A DNA stretch of 64,000 bases, taken from the IMG/VR virus record IMGVR_UViG_3300033141_002563, positions 1-64,000 of that record; one strand, 5' to 3'. The notes beneath the pieces were generated by a model, which had not been told where the DNA came from, ran no database searches, and saw only the letters and a list, made by a program, of their open reading frames with translations. Of this stretch, positions 25,149-34,301 are shown one piece after another (position 1 is the first letter of the stretch; every line of letters starts with the position of its first letter). The position numbers were made by a program, and so were the translations under genes. This DNA comes from a virus.

Positions 25149-25855
25149 AGTCGGTGACGTACGAGTTTGCACCCGCTCCGACGCGCCACGACGCCATATG
25201 TGCGCGGCAGCGCTGGTTGTGCGACTACACCGGCATGCCGGAGGCGCCCATCCATCTGCTGTGGGAAGACGAGGACACGCTGCAGAAGGAGCGCACGGAG
25301 CTGGCGGACCTTAGCGACGCTGCCTTCTTGCAGGTGTCTGCGCAGCTCGGTACGTTTCTCCTCCGCCGCGAGACGGAGAGCTACGACTACTACGGTGGGT
25401 TGTGCCGCGCGCTTCGTCTCTGCAAGGGTGTGCAGAAGGGCGCGCCGGTTCTCTTCCTCGGGCCGACTGCGGGCTCAGAGGTCGAGGTCATCGCGGCAGC
25501 AGGCGGCACACCGCATCTGTGCATGCCTCACGGAAGCGCACGGCTACTGTGCGAAGAGCGCCTCTTCGACAGTCGCGTCGACTGGACGAGCGTGCGGTAC
25601 GAGACGGACGTCCGGTCTGGGGCATACTTCTATGTCGTCGTGTCGGATGCCTCGCTTGACCATTGCGGAGAGGCACGCGACGCTCGCCGCTTCGTCGCGC
25701 CGGGTGGGCTCATCTTCGGGCGCAAGGGCAGCGCGGTGAGCCGGATGCTGGAAGAGCTGAACCTGCTGCGGCGGAACGTCAACTCGCAGCACGTCGATGT
25801 CTGGGGACGTCTGCCCGAACACGCTGAGAGCGAGGAGCATCATGTTCAGGTTTGA
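25145..25855 (+). CDS. Rossmann-like protein, possible degenerate methyltransferase
   Basis: A 236-residue protein. Residues about 97-180 run VLFLGPTAGSEVEVIAAAGG, then YFYVVVSDASLDH and RFVAPGGLIFGRKG, the order of strand-loop motifs in SAM-dependent methyltransferases (Gly-rich loop, acidic post-strand residue, and a PGG loop). The Gly-rich loop is atypical and key acidic residues are not clear, so it may have lost activity or be another Rossmann enzyme. Coupled to the previous gene through ATGA. Confident as a gene, weak as a function. Confidence 0.5.
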   Translation: MKSVTYEFAPAPTRHDAICARQRWLCDYTGMPEAPIHLLWEDEDTLQKERTELADLSDAAFLQVSAQLGTFLLRRETESYDYYGGLCRALRLCKGVQKGAPVLFLGPTAGSEVEVIAAAGGTPHLCMPHGSARLLCEERLFDSRVDWTSVRYETDVRSGAYFYVVVSDASLDHCGEARDARRFVAPGGLIFGRKGSAVSRMLEELNLLRRNVNSQHVDVWGRLPEHAESEEHHVQV

Positions 25856-26177
25856 GGTAGAGCCAGAGATCGCGGCCGGCGTTTCCGAGGCGACGCTCTT
25901 CACGCTGATCGGCACCGACGCCATCGGCAAGATGGTCATCGTCGAGAACTTGGACCAGGCCAACACGCTGACCTACAAGTGGCAGTGGTCCAACGATCAG
26001 GTGACGTGGACGGACATCGCCGCTGCGACGACGCTTTCGGCGGGCGACTCCATCGGCTTCTTGCGGACGGAGGTCTATCAGTACCTCCGCCTGCGCGGTT
26101 CCGGCAACCTCAACGTCGCGGTTGCGGTGTTGAGGGTGCAGTCGTTCTCCGGGAACTTCTCACACGCGGTGCTGTAA
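25842..26177 (+). CDS. Small beta-rich virion protein candidate
   Basis: A 111-residue protein, ATG 25842 after GCGAGGAGC, overlapping the previous gene by 14 bases. The segment YKWQWSNDQVTWTDIAAATT followed by VYQYLRLRGSGNLNVAVAV is typical of small all-beta structural proteins. It probably belongs to the virion (decoration or fibre base). No known family. Confidence 0.58.
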   Translation: MFRFEVEPEIAAGVSEATLFTLIGTDAIGKMVIVENLDQANTLTYKWQWSNDQVTWTDIAAATTLSAGDSIGFLRTEVYQYLRLRGSGNLNVAVAVLRVQSFSGNFSHAVL

Positions 26178-26692
26178 TGCTAACGCTGCACGTGACATCG
26201 GGACGGGAGCTGCGCGAGAGCGACGTAGTGCGTGTCCCCTCGTCGGGGCGTGTCGGGACCGTGGTCGGCATAGACTACGGCTCGGCGGATACGCTCGTCG
26301 TGCAGTACCCCGGCGACGGCACACGTGAGCAGGTCGGCGTGAACGAGGTCGAGCTGCTCAGGACGGAGCACTACGAGCTACCTCAGCCTGCGCCATCAGT
26401 ACAAGCGCTCGCTGAGTCCATCACGTCCGGGCCGATCAGGTGTGGGGCGATGGCGTGCTACGTGTCGCGCGACGGGAGCCGGATCACCTTCGTCCCGAAG
26501 AATGGTATCGCGGTCGACCAGCTGGCGGAATCGTGGTCGAAAGGCACGACACGCGAGGCGGTCGAGAGGCTGGTCGAGGTCGCGTACGTCACACGGCTGC
26601 CACACCTCGTGCGGGTAGGCAGCCCGTGGTTGGAAGTCACGGTACTTGAGAGACTTAGTCCCGAGGCGGTAGCACGCTGCCTCGACGAATAG
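26177..26692 (+). CDS. Hypothetical protein
   Basis: A 171-residue protein, ATG 26177 sharing one base with the previous TAA stop. Residues 1-70 look like an SH3-type beta barrel (SDVVRVPSSGRVGTVVGIDY), followed by PAPSVQALAE/SITSG, an LxE-type linker, and a mixed domain to the end. The two-domain plan with a cleavable-looking linker matches other head-region proteins here. Function unknown. Confidence 0.6.
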   Translation: MLTLHVTSGRELRESDVVRVPSSGRVGTVVGIDYGSADTLVVQYPGDGTREQVGVNEVELLRTEHYELPQPAPSVQALAESITSGPIRCGAMACYVSRDGSRITFVPKNGIAVDQLAESWSKGTTREAVERLVEVAYVTRLPHLVRVGSPWLEVTVLERLSPEAVARCLDE

Positions 26693-26707
26693 ATGGAGGA
26701 GTGAGAG

Positions 26708-27820
26708 ATGGCAACTGTTTCGACTCTCTACGAGGCGGCCACCGGCATCGAGGTCGGCAAGGTCGATGAGGGCGACGGTCTCCGGCAGAAGACGTGGCTC
26801 GACGAGCTGTCTCGCTGGGCGATGGAGATGGCGACCGAGCGCGGTCTCGGCAGCGCCGGAACCGGAATCCTCGCCAACTTCCCCTCCATCGTCGAGGGGG
26901 CGGTCCCGTACATGGGCTCGAAGGCCATCGGCGAGACCTATTCGGCTCCGGCCTTCTTCGGCTGGGAGCTGTACGAGGCGTCGCAGCAGAGCGGTTCGCT
27001 CGGCACCGGCGACGCGGCGATTCTGGAGTGGGGCGACGTCGTGCTCGCGGAGCCGGACCCGACGCATCAGGACTTCTACAACGCCACGACCGATCCCGAC
27101 GACGCGGTCAACCCGCTCGGTGCGACGGCTCCGGCCTTCCTGCAGACCGTCGTCGACGCCTGGAACCTCACCGGTCTCCTGACGCTGACCATCGTGGTCA
27201 ACGGCGCGACGCACGCCATCCCGGTCACGACGGCCAACGCTGCTGCGGTCACTGCGGAGGAGCTGCAGGAGTCGATCCTCGCGGCAGGCGCTCCGGTGAA
27301 CTGCTTCCTCGAAGGCGGCGACACGATCCGCCTCATGGCGATCGGCAACGGCGTCAGCAGGAACATCATGGCGGTCAACGCGAGTGCCGCGACCGTTCTC
27401 TTCACGGGTGCTGGTCAGTCTTCGCAGCCGGGCGTCATGTACTACGGTACCGGCGGCCCCCTCGGGCAGATGGACAACACCAGCAACGTCGTCGGCGCCA
27501 AGCCGCAGCGGCGCATCCTGCCGGGGTCCATCAGCATCGACATCACGATGGGCGGCGAGGTCGTCGTCGTCACGGACAGCACCATCACGACCGGTAACAC
27601 GGGTGTGCTCGCCGGGCAGAACGCGGCCGGCACCGCGACCGTCAACGGCACCATCAACTACGTGACTGGTCTCATCAGCGTCACGACCGTGGGTGATGCG
27701 GCCGACGCTGCGACGAACCTCGTCGCTTCGTGGCGGGCTCTCGTGCCGATCAACCTGCACGAGCCTGTTCGGCGTTCGCCGGCAGGTCGTCACTACGCGC
27801 TGCTGCTCGCGAGCGCGTAG
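26708..27820 (+). CDS. Virion structural protein with insertion-type beta domains
   Basis: A 370-residue protein, ATG 26708 after GGAGGAGTGAG. The N-terminus is helical. Residues about 155-235 (LTLTIVVNGATHAIPVTTANAA...) match in style a segment of the tail sheath (VTLTISVDQGPTQTCTIASG). Near the end, ATVNGTINYVTGLISVTTVG matches in style the capsid protein insertion (GGVNTVNYSTGAFDVTFS). Such surface beta domains are typical of exposed virion proteins. Its site ahead of the protease and capsid genes suggests a head protein. Exact role unknown. Confidence 0.66.
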   Translation: MATVSTLYEAATGIEVGKVDEGDGLRQKTWLDELSRWAMEMATERGLGSAGTGILANFPSIVEGAVPYMGSKAIGETYSAPAFFGWELYEASQQSGSLGTGDAAILEWGDVVLAEPDPTHQDFYNATTDPDDAVNPLGATAPAFLQTVVDAWNLTGLLTLTIVVNGATHAIPVTTANAAAVTAEELQESILAAGAPVNCFLEGGDTIRLMAIGNGVSRNIMAVNASAATVLFTGAGQSSQPGVMYYGTGGPLGQMDNTSNVVGAKPQRRILPGSISIDITMGGEVVVVTDSTITTGNTGVLAGQNAAGTATVNGTINYVTGLISVTTVGDAADAATNLVASWRALVPINLHEPVRRSPAGRHYALLLASA

Positions 27821-27835
27821 GCGAAGGAGACTGAC

Positions 27836-28222
27836 ATGGGCGTTCGGCGTATTCTTCAGCGGTTTGTCGGCAGCGGCTCGGCACGCATCGAAGAGTGCGT
27901 CGATCAGCTCATTGACGGGCACTGGACGGTTGACGACCTCATCGAAACCTGTGTCGACGAGGTCTCAACCGCTTCTTCTGCAGGCTCCGGGCTCGACCGT
28001 GGGCTCGGGGGAGATCGCATAGGGGCGGGCGCACAGCCGCCGCTCACGACGAAGAAGCGTAAACGGGAGCAGAATGAACGACTGCTTCAGCGCTTCGAGG
28101 AATGGAGACGACGCAAGGGTTCAGGGAGCATCAGTGCTTTCCTTGAGGACTATGCGCCCGACCTTACACCGCCACAGCTGCGTCACTTTCGGCGGGTTGT
28201 GTTGAGGGGACTGGCAGGATGA
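27836..28222 (+). CDS. Small basic hypothetical protein
   Basis: A 128-residue protein, ATG 27836 after GAAGGAGACTGAC. The N-terminal 50 residues are helical (IEECVDQLIDGHWTVDDLIE), then a flexible Ser/Gly part and a basic helical end (KKRKREQNERLLQRFEEWRR). It overlaps the next gene by four bases. No family recognised. Confidence 0.6.
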   Translation: MGVRRILQRFVGSGSARIEECVDQLIDGHWTVDDLIETCVDEVSTASSAGSGLDRGLGGDRIGAGAQPPLTTKKRKREQNERLLQRFEEWRRRKGSGSISAFLEDYAPDLTPPQLRHFRRVVLRGLAG

Positions 28223-28674
28223 TCGGCCGACGCGCGGCACGACCGGCGACTGCGTTCATCGACCCGAAGGCGAAGAGCCAAGGTCGCCGACCGCATCAGA
28301 GGCATGAAGGGGTGTATCTTTTCAAGCGTGCTGCGCACGACACGACCATCGACATGTACGAGCCTCCGACGGCGGACGGCTTTGTCGAGAGCTACGTGCT
28401 GGAGCACTTCGACGCGGAGCTGCTTCTGGCGATCGTGCTCAAGCTGACAGAGCAAGAGATCATCGACTTGATGGACCGCTTGTACAACTTCCGCGCGGTC
28501 ACGTTCAACACGCGGACACGGGCTATCGTCGTGCGACGTGACACGTGGGCGCGGCCCCACAACGAGGACTTGCTCGCTCTGCCTCCGGTTGACGTGTCGG
28601 AGCGTCTCGATCGGTCGCTTACCGGACTTGTGAGTCACATGCAGGCGCTCGCGCCACAGAAGGAGACAGCGTGA
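28219..28674 (+). CDS. Hypothetical protein upstream of prohead protease
   Basis: A 151-residue protein, ATG 28219 in an ATGA overlap. The first 30 residues are basic and disordered-looking; the rest is helical (VLEHFDAELLLAIVLKLTEQ). Its stop overlaps the ATG of the protease. By position it could match the small head genes next to the T4 protease, but I see no sequence link. Confidence 0.6.
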   Translation: MIGRRAARPATAFIDPKAKSQGRRPHQRHEGVYLFKRAAHDTTIDMYEPPTADGFVESYVLEHFDAELLLAIVLKLTEQEIIDLMDRLYNFRAVTFNTRTRAIVVRRDTWARPHNEDLLALPPVDVSERLDRSLTGLVSHMQALAPQKETA

Positions 28675-31298
28675 TGCAGGTGCTCGACGGTCGCAACCTC
28701 TACGAGAACGGGACGAGCCTCGGGCTGCTTCAGCTCGAAGAGGGTCAGCGCTCCAACAAGATGATCATCATCGAGCGCTTCTCGGGCGAGTGGTGCGATC
28801 TCAAGCAGGTCGAGCTGACGGAGATGGACCGGACGAACGCGTCGCAGCTCTTCGAGGCCGGCGGAAACAAGGCCCCTCGCATCCTCATGGCGATGGAGGG
28901 GCGTTTTCAGGCGTCGGACATGAAGAACGCGAACGGGCGGATCTACCCCGGGACCATCTGGGAGAAGATCATTCCGAACGCCGGCACGTCGCCGGTACTC
29001 GGCCGCATCGCTCGCGGGGAGATGCTCGGCGAGGTCGATCACCCCGGCGACGGGCAGACGCTGCTCAAGCGCGTCGGGTGCATGACGACGAACATCCTGC
29101 GCGAAGGCAGCGACGTCCGCGGGCGGATGATCGTGTTCGACACCGCGGTCGGCCGGGATGTGAAGGCCATCGTTGAGGGCGGCGGACGTGTTGGCGTCAG
29201 CTCGCGGGGACAGGGGAGCGTCGTCCGGCTCGAAGGTACGGACGTCGTGCAGGACGATTACCAGCTCGAAACGTGGGATGTCGTCCACAATCCGAGCACG
29301 CCGGGAGCCTACCCGGACATCACGATACAGGAGAGCGCGGCGCCGTCGCAGCCGCAACAGGAGGAGCGGATGGGCATGCTGGCGGACCTCCGGGAGCGGT
29401 TCGAGAGGCTGAAGAAGCATATCGAGGGGCCGGATGCTGACCTCACGGAGAGCGTCTTCACGATCCTCAACGACGAAGCGAAGGGGATGGCGACGGAGCT
29501 GACGGAGGGCAAGTTCGGGGGCTCGCCCGCGGAGGTCGCCGCCATCGCTGCCGACGTGCAGTATTTCCTCAACCGCATCGGGCAGCTGCGCGCGAACCCG
29601 ATCAAGGGCATCCCGCTCGGCGAGGAGGACGACCCGCTGCCGACGGCCGCCGCGACGGGCGGAACGGTGCAGCTCGCGGAGAGAGACTACAAGGGCGACC
29701 CGAAGGCGTACGCGAAGGCGATGGGAAAGGCGCAGAAGAGGGCGGGCATCAAGACGCTGAGCACCGACGTGAGCACCGGGCCATTCTCGGACGCTCGGTC
29801 GAACGCTATTTGGGACGCGCGGATGGAACTGGAGGATGTGCTTGGTCTATGGCACCCGATCACGAAGAAACTCAGGGTGATCTACGACGCCTTGAAGATG
29901 CAAGGCGGTTCGTCCTCGAAGAAGGAAAAGGCGCTGAAGGATTTGGCGCGACTCCGTGATAGTGCACAGCGTGCTGATGGCGACGAGGGTAAGGTTTACT
30001 CTGCTCTCCGTGATGCCTACCGCCGGGCTCGCGCGTCGATGTACAACGAGGCTCGCATGGGGGCTCACGCGGGGCAGAACGAGCCGGGGCGGGACTGGGA
30101 TGACGCAGGTGACGTCGAGGACGTCCGCGCCCGCTTCAAGGGCAAGCCGAAGCGTACGCCCGGTCGCCACAAGGCGGACAAGGCGCTCGTGAAGGGCGCA
30201 GCGAAGCAGCTTGCTCGGTACAACGAGAACGACGACGACGATGACGATACGGAAGAGGAGTGCAACGAGACTTTCCAGCGTGCAACGACCGCGGGTGAGA
30301 CGGTCGAGGTTCTGGAGAACGTCGCCGGCCTGCGCGAGAAGGCGCTGACCGTGCCGATGACCCGCTTCGTTCATGAGGCGCGCAAGGCGTACCGGGACGC
30401 GGCGCAGGTCGATGGCATGATCCATCGGCACGAGCTGGACGGCATCTCTTCCTTCGTGCGGGACACCTACGAAGCGGTCGAGAAGGACGAGATCACGGAG
30501 ACGATGGAGACGCCCGCCGGACGGCGGCGCTTGGAGATCATCGTTCCCAACGCGGGCAAGCTCGACGAGAACACGAAGCAGCTGGTGGCCCCCATCGGCG
30601 GACTCACGCAGACGGCGCCGGGCCGCTACCACACCTCGGTGCCCATCGACAAGGTCAGCGACGTGCTGGAGAGCCTTGCGCGTGGGGGCATGTCTCTCGT
30701 GTACACCGAGTCGACCGAGGCTTTCGACGACGCGGCGGAGCGCTTTCAGCCGCTGCTCGACAGGCAGATGAGCCTCACGCAGGCAGCGCTCACCGAAGCA
30801 GCGACGGGTAAGGCGTGGGTCACGGAGATGTCCGCGATCATCGCCAACGTGAAGCAGGCGATGCAGATGCTCACGGAGAAGGCTCGCGAGCGCGGTGCGG
30901 CGCTGCAGGAGACGGAGAAGAAGGTCAGCGCAGCTACGGCTCTCATCGAAGCGTTCGCTCGTGAGTTCGGCGTTGAGCGGGTTCGCGGTGCGGTGCAGGC
31001 GGTCGCTCAGCTTCATCCGAGCGCCAACGCGCTGCCGGAGAAGCTCTCGGAGGCCCGTAGCGTCGAGGACTGTGTCAGGCTGACACGTGGGGAGGTGTAC
31101 CTGGAGAACCTGCCCATCGTCGAGCGGAACGAGACGCGCATCACGGAAGCGGTGCAGACGTCTCAGCGCGCGAGACAGAAGCGCATCGAGGAGAGCGCGA
31201 AGAAGCCCGGAGCGGGCAGCTTCAAGCGCAGCATCGTCGAGACGACCGAGCAGGTTGTCGGAGCGATGGACAAGAAGTACGGCCGGAAGGATCGGTAA
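28674..31298 (+). CDS. Prohead core protease (T4 gp21-type) fused to scaffold-like region
   Basis: An 874-residue protein. ATG 28674 is eight bases after AAGGAG; GTG 28671 is an alternative. Residues 1-215 are the serine protease of capsid maturation: NANGRIYP at 85, EVDHPGDG with catalytic H123, GVSSRGQG with the catalytic Ser at 176-177, then LETWDVVHNPSTPGAY, all in the order of the gp21/herpesvirus-assemblin-like family. TIQE220/S is a likely self-cleavage site right after the domain. Residues 337-500 contain the YKGDPKAYAKAM segment shared with the protein at 7655, preceded by QLAE336/R. The Glu/Lys-rich, coiled-coil-like remainder resembles a scaffold, with RITE825/A near the end. T4 codes protease and scaffold as separate genes, so this is a large fusion. 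The major capsid gene follows. Confidence 0.9.
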   Translation: MQVLDGRNLYENGTSLGLLQLEEGQRSNKMIIIERFSGEWCDLKQVELTEMDRTNASQLFEAGGNKAPRILMAMEGRFQASDMKNANGRIYPGTIWEKIIPNAGTSPVLGRIARGEMLGEVDHPGDGQTLLKRVGCMTTNILREGSDVRGRMIVFDTAVGRDVKAIVEGGGRVGVSSRGQGSVVRLEGTDVVQDDYQLETWDVVHNPSTPGAYPDITIQESAAPSQPQQEERMGMLADLRERFERLKKHIEGPDADLTESVFTILNDEAKGMATELTEGKFGGSPAEVAAIAADVQYFLNRIGQLRANPIKGIPLGEEDDPLPTAAATGGTVQLAERDYKGDPKAYAKAMGKAQKRAGIKTLSTDVSTGPFSDARSNAIWDARMELEDVLGLWHPITKKLRVIYDALKMQGGSSSKKEKALKDLARLRDSAQRADGDEGKVYSALRDAYRRARASMYNEARMGAHAGQNEPGRDWDDAGDVEDVRARFKGKPKRTPGRHKADKALVKGAAKQLARYNENDDDDDDTEEECNETFQRATTAGETVEVLENVAGLREKALTVPMTRFVHEARKAYRDAAQVDGMIHRHELDGISSFVRDTYEAVEKDEITETMETPAGRRRLEIIVPNAGKLDENTKQLVAPIGGLTQTAPGRYHTSVPIDKVSDVLESLARGGMSLVYTESTEAFDDAAERFQPLLDRQMSLTQAALTEAATGKAWVTEMSAIIANVKQAMQMLTEKARERGAALQETEKKVSAATALIEAFAREFGVERVRGAVQAVAQLHPSANALPEKLSEARSVEDCVRLTRGEVYLENLPIVERNETRITEAVQTSQRARQKRIEESAKKPGAGSFKRSIVETTEQVVGAMDKKYGRKDR

Positions 31299-31343
31299 CG
31301 CAGGCGCGTAAGCGCTCAACTTGAGATAGATAGGAGTTGCAAC

Positions 31344-32735
31344 ATGGGTGACAACCCGTACGCCACGATGGAGGACGTCGTTGCGAAGGGGGAGATGCTT
31401 GCCGAGAGCAAGTGGGCTCCGCTCGTCAAGGGGCTCGAAGGGCTCGACAAGGCGCACACGGCGGTGCTGCTGGAGAACACCGCGAGGTGGGTCAACAGCA
31501 TCGACGAGACCACGCGCGCTGTCAACGTGGGCAACTTCGACCGCTTCGCCTTCCCGCTCGTCCGCGCCGTCGTCCCGAGTCTCGTCTCGCAGGATCTCGT
31601 CAGCGTCCAGCCGATGGACGGACCTGTCGGGCTCATCTTCTACTTCGACCTGATCTACGGGTCCAACAAGGGCCGCATCCGCGCCGGCACCCCCGTCTTC
31701 AGCTCGCTGACGGGACACCCCGGTGACGATTTCTACAGCTCGCCGCGGATCGAGGAGGAGGCCATTGCCACGGGCAACGGCGCCACCGCGAACTACACCG
31801 GCACGCTCGACTACACCCCGTGTGTCCCCGGAACGCTGCAGATCACTGACGGCGCGCTCAGTGCGCAGGACGACGGTCAGGGCAACCTGATCGGCGACAT
31901 CGTCGCTGGCGGCGTGAACACCGTCAACTACAGCACGGGCGCCTTCGATGTCACCTTCTCGGCGAACATCGCGGCCAACAACCCGATCGTCGCGAACTAC
32001 GAGTACGACAACGAAGCGAACAGCCAGGTTCCCGAGATCGACTTCCAGCTGACGTCGGCCCCGGTCGTCGCCAAGATTTTCAAGCTCCGCACCCGCTACA
32101 GCCTGGAGGCTGCTCAGAACCTCCGCGCGCTGCACGGGCTCTCCGCGGAGACCGAGCTGGTCGTCGCGCTCGCGCAGGATCTCCGCTTCGAGATCGACCG
32201 TACCATCATCAAGGAAGTCAACCAGTTCGCGCAGGCCACCTCGGTCAGCTGGCCCCTCACCCCGTCGGCGGGCGTGTCGTGGACGGAGCACAAGCTCAGC
32301 TTCGTCGACAAGCTCATCGAGGGCTCGAACAACGTGTTCGAGCTGACGCGGCGCGGCAACCCGAACTGGTGCGTGGTCGGGCTCAAGGTCTCCAACGTCA
32401 TCGAGAGCCTCCCCGGCTTCAAGCCCTCGGGCGCGATGTCGAACCCGGTCGGCGTCATCTACGCGGGTGACCTCAACGGCCGGTGGAGGATCTACAAGGA
32501 TCCGTACAACATCGACGGCACCGCGACGCAGCGCAACTTCCTCATCGGCTACAAGGGCTCGACGTTCCTGGAGGCCGGCTTCGTGTACGCGCCCTACATC
32601 CCGTTCTACACGACGCCGACCGTCATCCTCGACGACTTCCTCGCGAGGAAGGGCATGGCGACGCAGTGGGCGCGCCGGAAGGTCAACGGGCGCTTCTACT
32701 GCCGCGGCACCGTCTCCGGCAACTTCGCCCCGTAG
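31344..32735 (+). CDS. Major capsid protein (T4 gp23-like)
   Basis: A 463-residue HK97-fold major capsid protein, ATG 31344 after TAGGAG. Diagnostic stretches of the T4 type are VLLENTARWVN, NFDRFAFPLVRAVVPSL, LVSVQPMDGPVGLIFYFDL and, near the end, STFLEAGFVYAPYIPFYTTP and DDFLARKGMATQWARR. Residues about 140-225 are a surface insertion (GGVNTVNYSTGAFDVTFS). GEMLAE21/SKWAPL near the N-terminus fits the site at which prohead proteases trim gp23-type proteins, though the removed part would be shorter than the 65 residues of T4. Highly expressed head shell protein; a terminator follows. Confidence 0.95.
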   Translation: MGDNPYATMEDVVAKGEMLAESKWAPLVKGLEGLDKAHTAVLLENTARWVNSIDETTRAVNVGNFDRFAFPLVRAVVPSLVSQDLVSVQPMDGPVGLIFYFDLIYGSNKGRIRAGTPVFSSLTGHPGDDFYSSPRIEEEAIATGNGATANYTGTLDYTPCVPGTLQITDGALSAQDDGQGNLIGDIVAGGVNTVNYSTGAFDVTFSANIAANNPIVANYEYDNEANSQVPEIDFQLTSAPVVAKIFKLRTRYSLEAAQNLRALHGLSAETELVVALAQDLRFEIDRTIIKEVNQFAQATSVSWPLTPSAGVSWTEHKLSFVDKLIEGSNNVFELTRRGNPNWCVVGLKVSNVIESLPGFKPSGAMSNPVGVIYAGDLNGRWRIYKDPYNIDGTATQRNFLIGYKGSTFLEAGFVYAPYIPFYTTPTVILDDFLARKGMATQWARRKVNGRFYCRGTVSGNFAP

Positions 32736-32784
32736 TTCGGGGATCGTAGCCCGACGAGAGGTTGGGCACGCTATGCCGATTGAA

Positions 32785-32821
32785 GCCCTCCCGCCCTCTC
32801 TCGGAGGGTCGGAGGGCTTTT
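32785..32821 (+). terminator. Rho-independent terminator after capsid gene
   Basis: GCCCTCC (32785-32791) pairs with GGAGGGC (32811-32817), enclosing a second hairpin CCCTC/GAGGG, and is followed by TTTTC. It separates the capsid gene from the zinc-finger genes. Confidence 0.82.
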
Positions 32822-32837
32822 CAGTAGGGGACAGACA

Positions 32838-33992
32838 ATGGCGCGTATACGCCGCGCAGACATTGAAGCGCTGCTTAGCAAACCGTCGCCGAAGGCAGCG
32901 GTTTGGGGCTTTCAAGCGAACGCACTTGGGCAAGGGCTCGACTCAGCGCTCGCCGGAAACCATAGCAAACGTCAGAGATGGGTGCGGGGTCTTCTGAAGA
33001 CTTCATCTGCGGACACCTTCACGACCCGGCAGCAGTCCGTATGGTACCGCGGCATACCGCGTAAAACCCACAGGGTAGTGATTATCTCCGAGCTGAACGG
33101 CGCAGACGTCTACCACTACTTTCCGAAGGGCGGAGAGCACGGACCGATTGCTAAGCTCTGGAAGTCCTACGGCGAGGGCACAACGCCTCCGCTTAAGAAG
33201 GGGAAGAAGCACGCGAGGACGAACTCACGTCCGACGATGGAAGCGACAATGAGCGAGCGGCGTAGCGCGAAGGAGCTTCTCGGCGCGACGCACGCTATGA
33301 CGGGCATTTCGTGGTACCACAAGGAAACCGACAAGAAGCTTGCGCATCTATCCTACGCGACGCTCAAGCTCACGGTCATGCCACGCGTGTCCAAGGCGTT
33401 CGAGAAACTCATCCGCGCCGACGCGACGCAGTACAAGAAGGGTCAGGTTCACACGAACCCGAGCGGGCAGTCGACCACGTGGGGCCACGAGCTGAAGGAG
33501 GCGACACCCGATCGGCAGGTTCAACTCATAGAGACGCTCGTCTCTCACCTCGACGAAGCACGGATGAGTAAGTCCGAGTTCGCGAAGGAGTGCCGGCGTC
33601 GTCGGGACCACGGGCTCGTGCTGTCGGGCAACACGTACCCCATCAAGGAAAAGATCAAGGCGCAGGGTGGTATCTGGGATTCTCGTCTGCGGGCGTGGTT
33701 GGTTCCGGACGTCACCGTGATGAACAAGCTCGACAGCTTGATGTCTGGCTCGTCTCGCAGCTCGTCCCGTACTTCTTCGTGGGATGCCAGCGACGCCGCT
33801 GCTACCAGTGTCGCCGCTGGCAGCGGTGCATCTCGCAGCACGATAAAAACTCGTGCTGGAGGTTGCGCAGAATGCGGGGCAAGCCTTCAAGGTCGCGGTC
33901 GCAGCACGTTACGTCACGACTCGTCCGGCCTCCCGGGCTACGTGTGCAGGCGCTGCTCGTCAACTTCAAGCTACGAACTGAGCTTTGCATAG
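32838..33992 (+). CDS. DUF5710-like and zinc-ribbon protein
   Basis: A 384-residue basic protein, ATG 32838 after TAGGGGACAGACA. Residues about 270-295 (NTYPIKEKIKAQGGIWDSRL, then RAWLVP) match what I recall of the DUF5710 motif, often attached to phage and plasmid conflict proteins. A zinc ribbon CAECG...CRRCS closes the protein. Before the motif, DRQVQLIETLVSHLDEARM recurs in altered form in the next gene (DRQVQLAEALVEHFTHFDEA), each with LxE sites. The N-terminal 200 residues are unknown. Possibly internal head cargo; inference only. Confidence 0.65.
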   Translation: MARIRRADIEALLSKPSPKAAVWGFQANALGQGLDSALAGNHSKRQRWVRGLLKTSSADTFTTRQQSVWYRGIPRKTHRVVIISELNGADVYHYFPKGGEHGPIAKLWKSYGEGTTPPLKKGKKHARTNSRPTMEATMSERRSAKELLGATHAMTGISWYHKETDKKLAHLSYATLKLTVMPRVSKAFEKLIRADATQYKKGQVHTNPSGQSTTWGHELKEATPDRQVQLIETLVSHLDEARMSKSEFAKECRRRRDHGLVLSGNTYPIKEKIKAQGGIWDSRLRAWLVPDVTVMNKLDSLMSGSSRSSSRTSSWDASDAAATSVAAGSGASRSTIKTRAGGCAECGASLQGRGRSTLRHDSSGLPGYVCRRCSSTSSYELSFA

Positions 33993-34001
33993 GAGCTTGT
34001 G

Positions 34002-34292
34002 ATGAGCGTCGCCAAAGACTACGAAATGTACCTTCAGGGTAAGGATGGCGACCGTCCGATGAAGGAGTCAACATCCGTGGAGAGCGCGCCCGACCGGCAG
34101 GTTCAGCTCGCAGAAGCACTCGTCGAGCATTTCACGCATTTCGACGAGGCGCGCAAGCCGAAGCCGAAGAAGAAGAAGCCGTTCGCGAAGTGCATGGAGT
34201 GCGGTCGCGGCTTTGCGTCTGTGCGGGCGGCGGAGCGGGCGATGTCTGTAGGTTGTCCGGGCTGCGGTGGGTCTGACATCGACATGGCGTAG
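34002..34292 (+). CDS. Small zinc-finger protein
   Basis: A 96-residue protein; ATG 34002 is preferred to GTG 33999 for its spacing from AGGAGC. The middle DRQVQLAEALVEHFTHFDEA is related to a segment of the preceding protein, then a Lys-rich linker and KCMECGRGF...GCPGCGG, a four-cysteine zinc ribbon. It looks like a cut-down relative of the gene before it. Function unknown. Confidence 0.62.
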   Translation: MSVAKDYEMYLQGKDGDRPMKESTSVESAPDRQVQLAEALVEHFTHFDEARKPKPKKKKPFAKCMECGRGFASVRAAERAMSVGCPGCGGSDIDMA

Positions 34293-34301
34293 GAGAACAC
34301 G

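Noticed and set aside
29847-32933. Minus-strand open frame of 1028 codons
   Set aside because: Antisense to the protease fusion and the major capsid gene, and it would cross a terminator; no recognisable domain.
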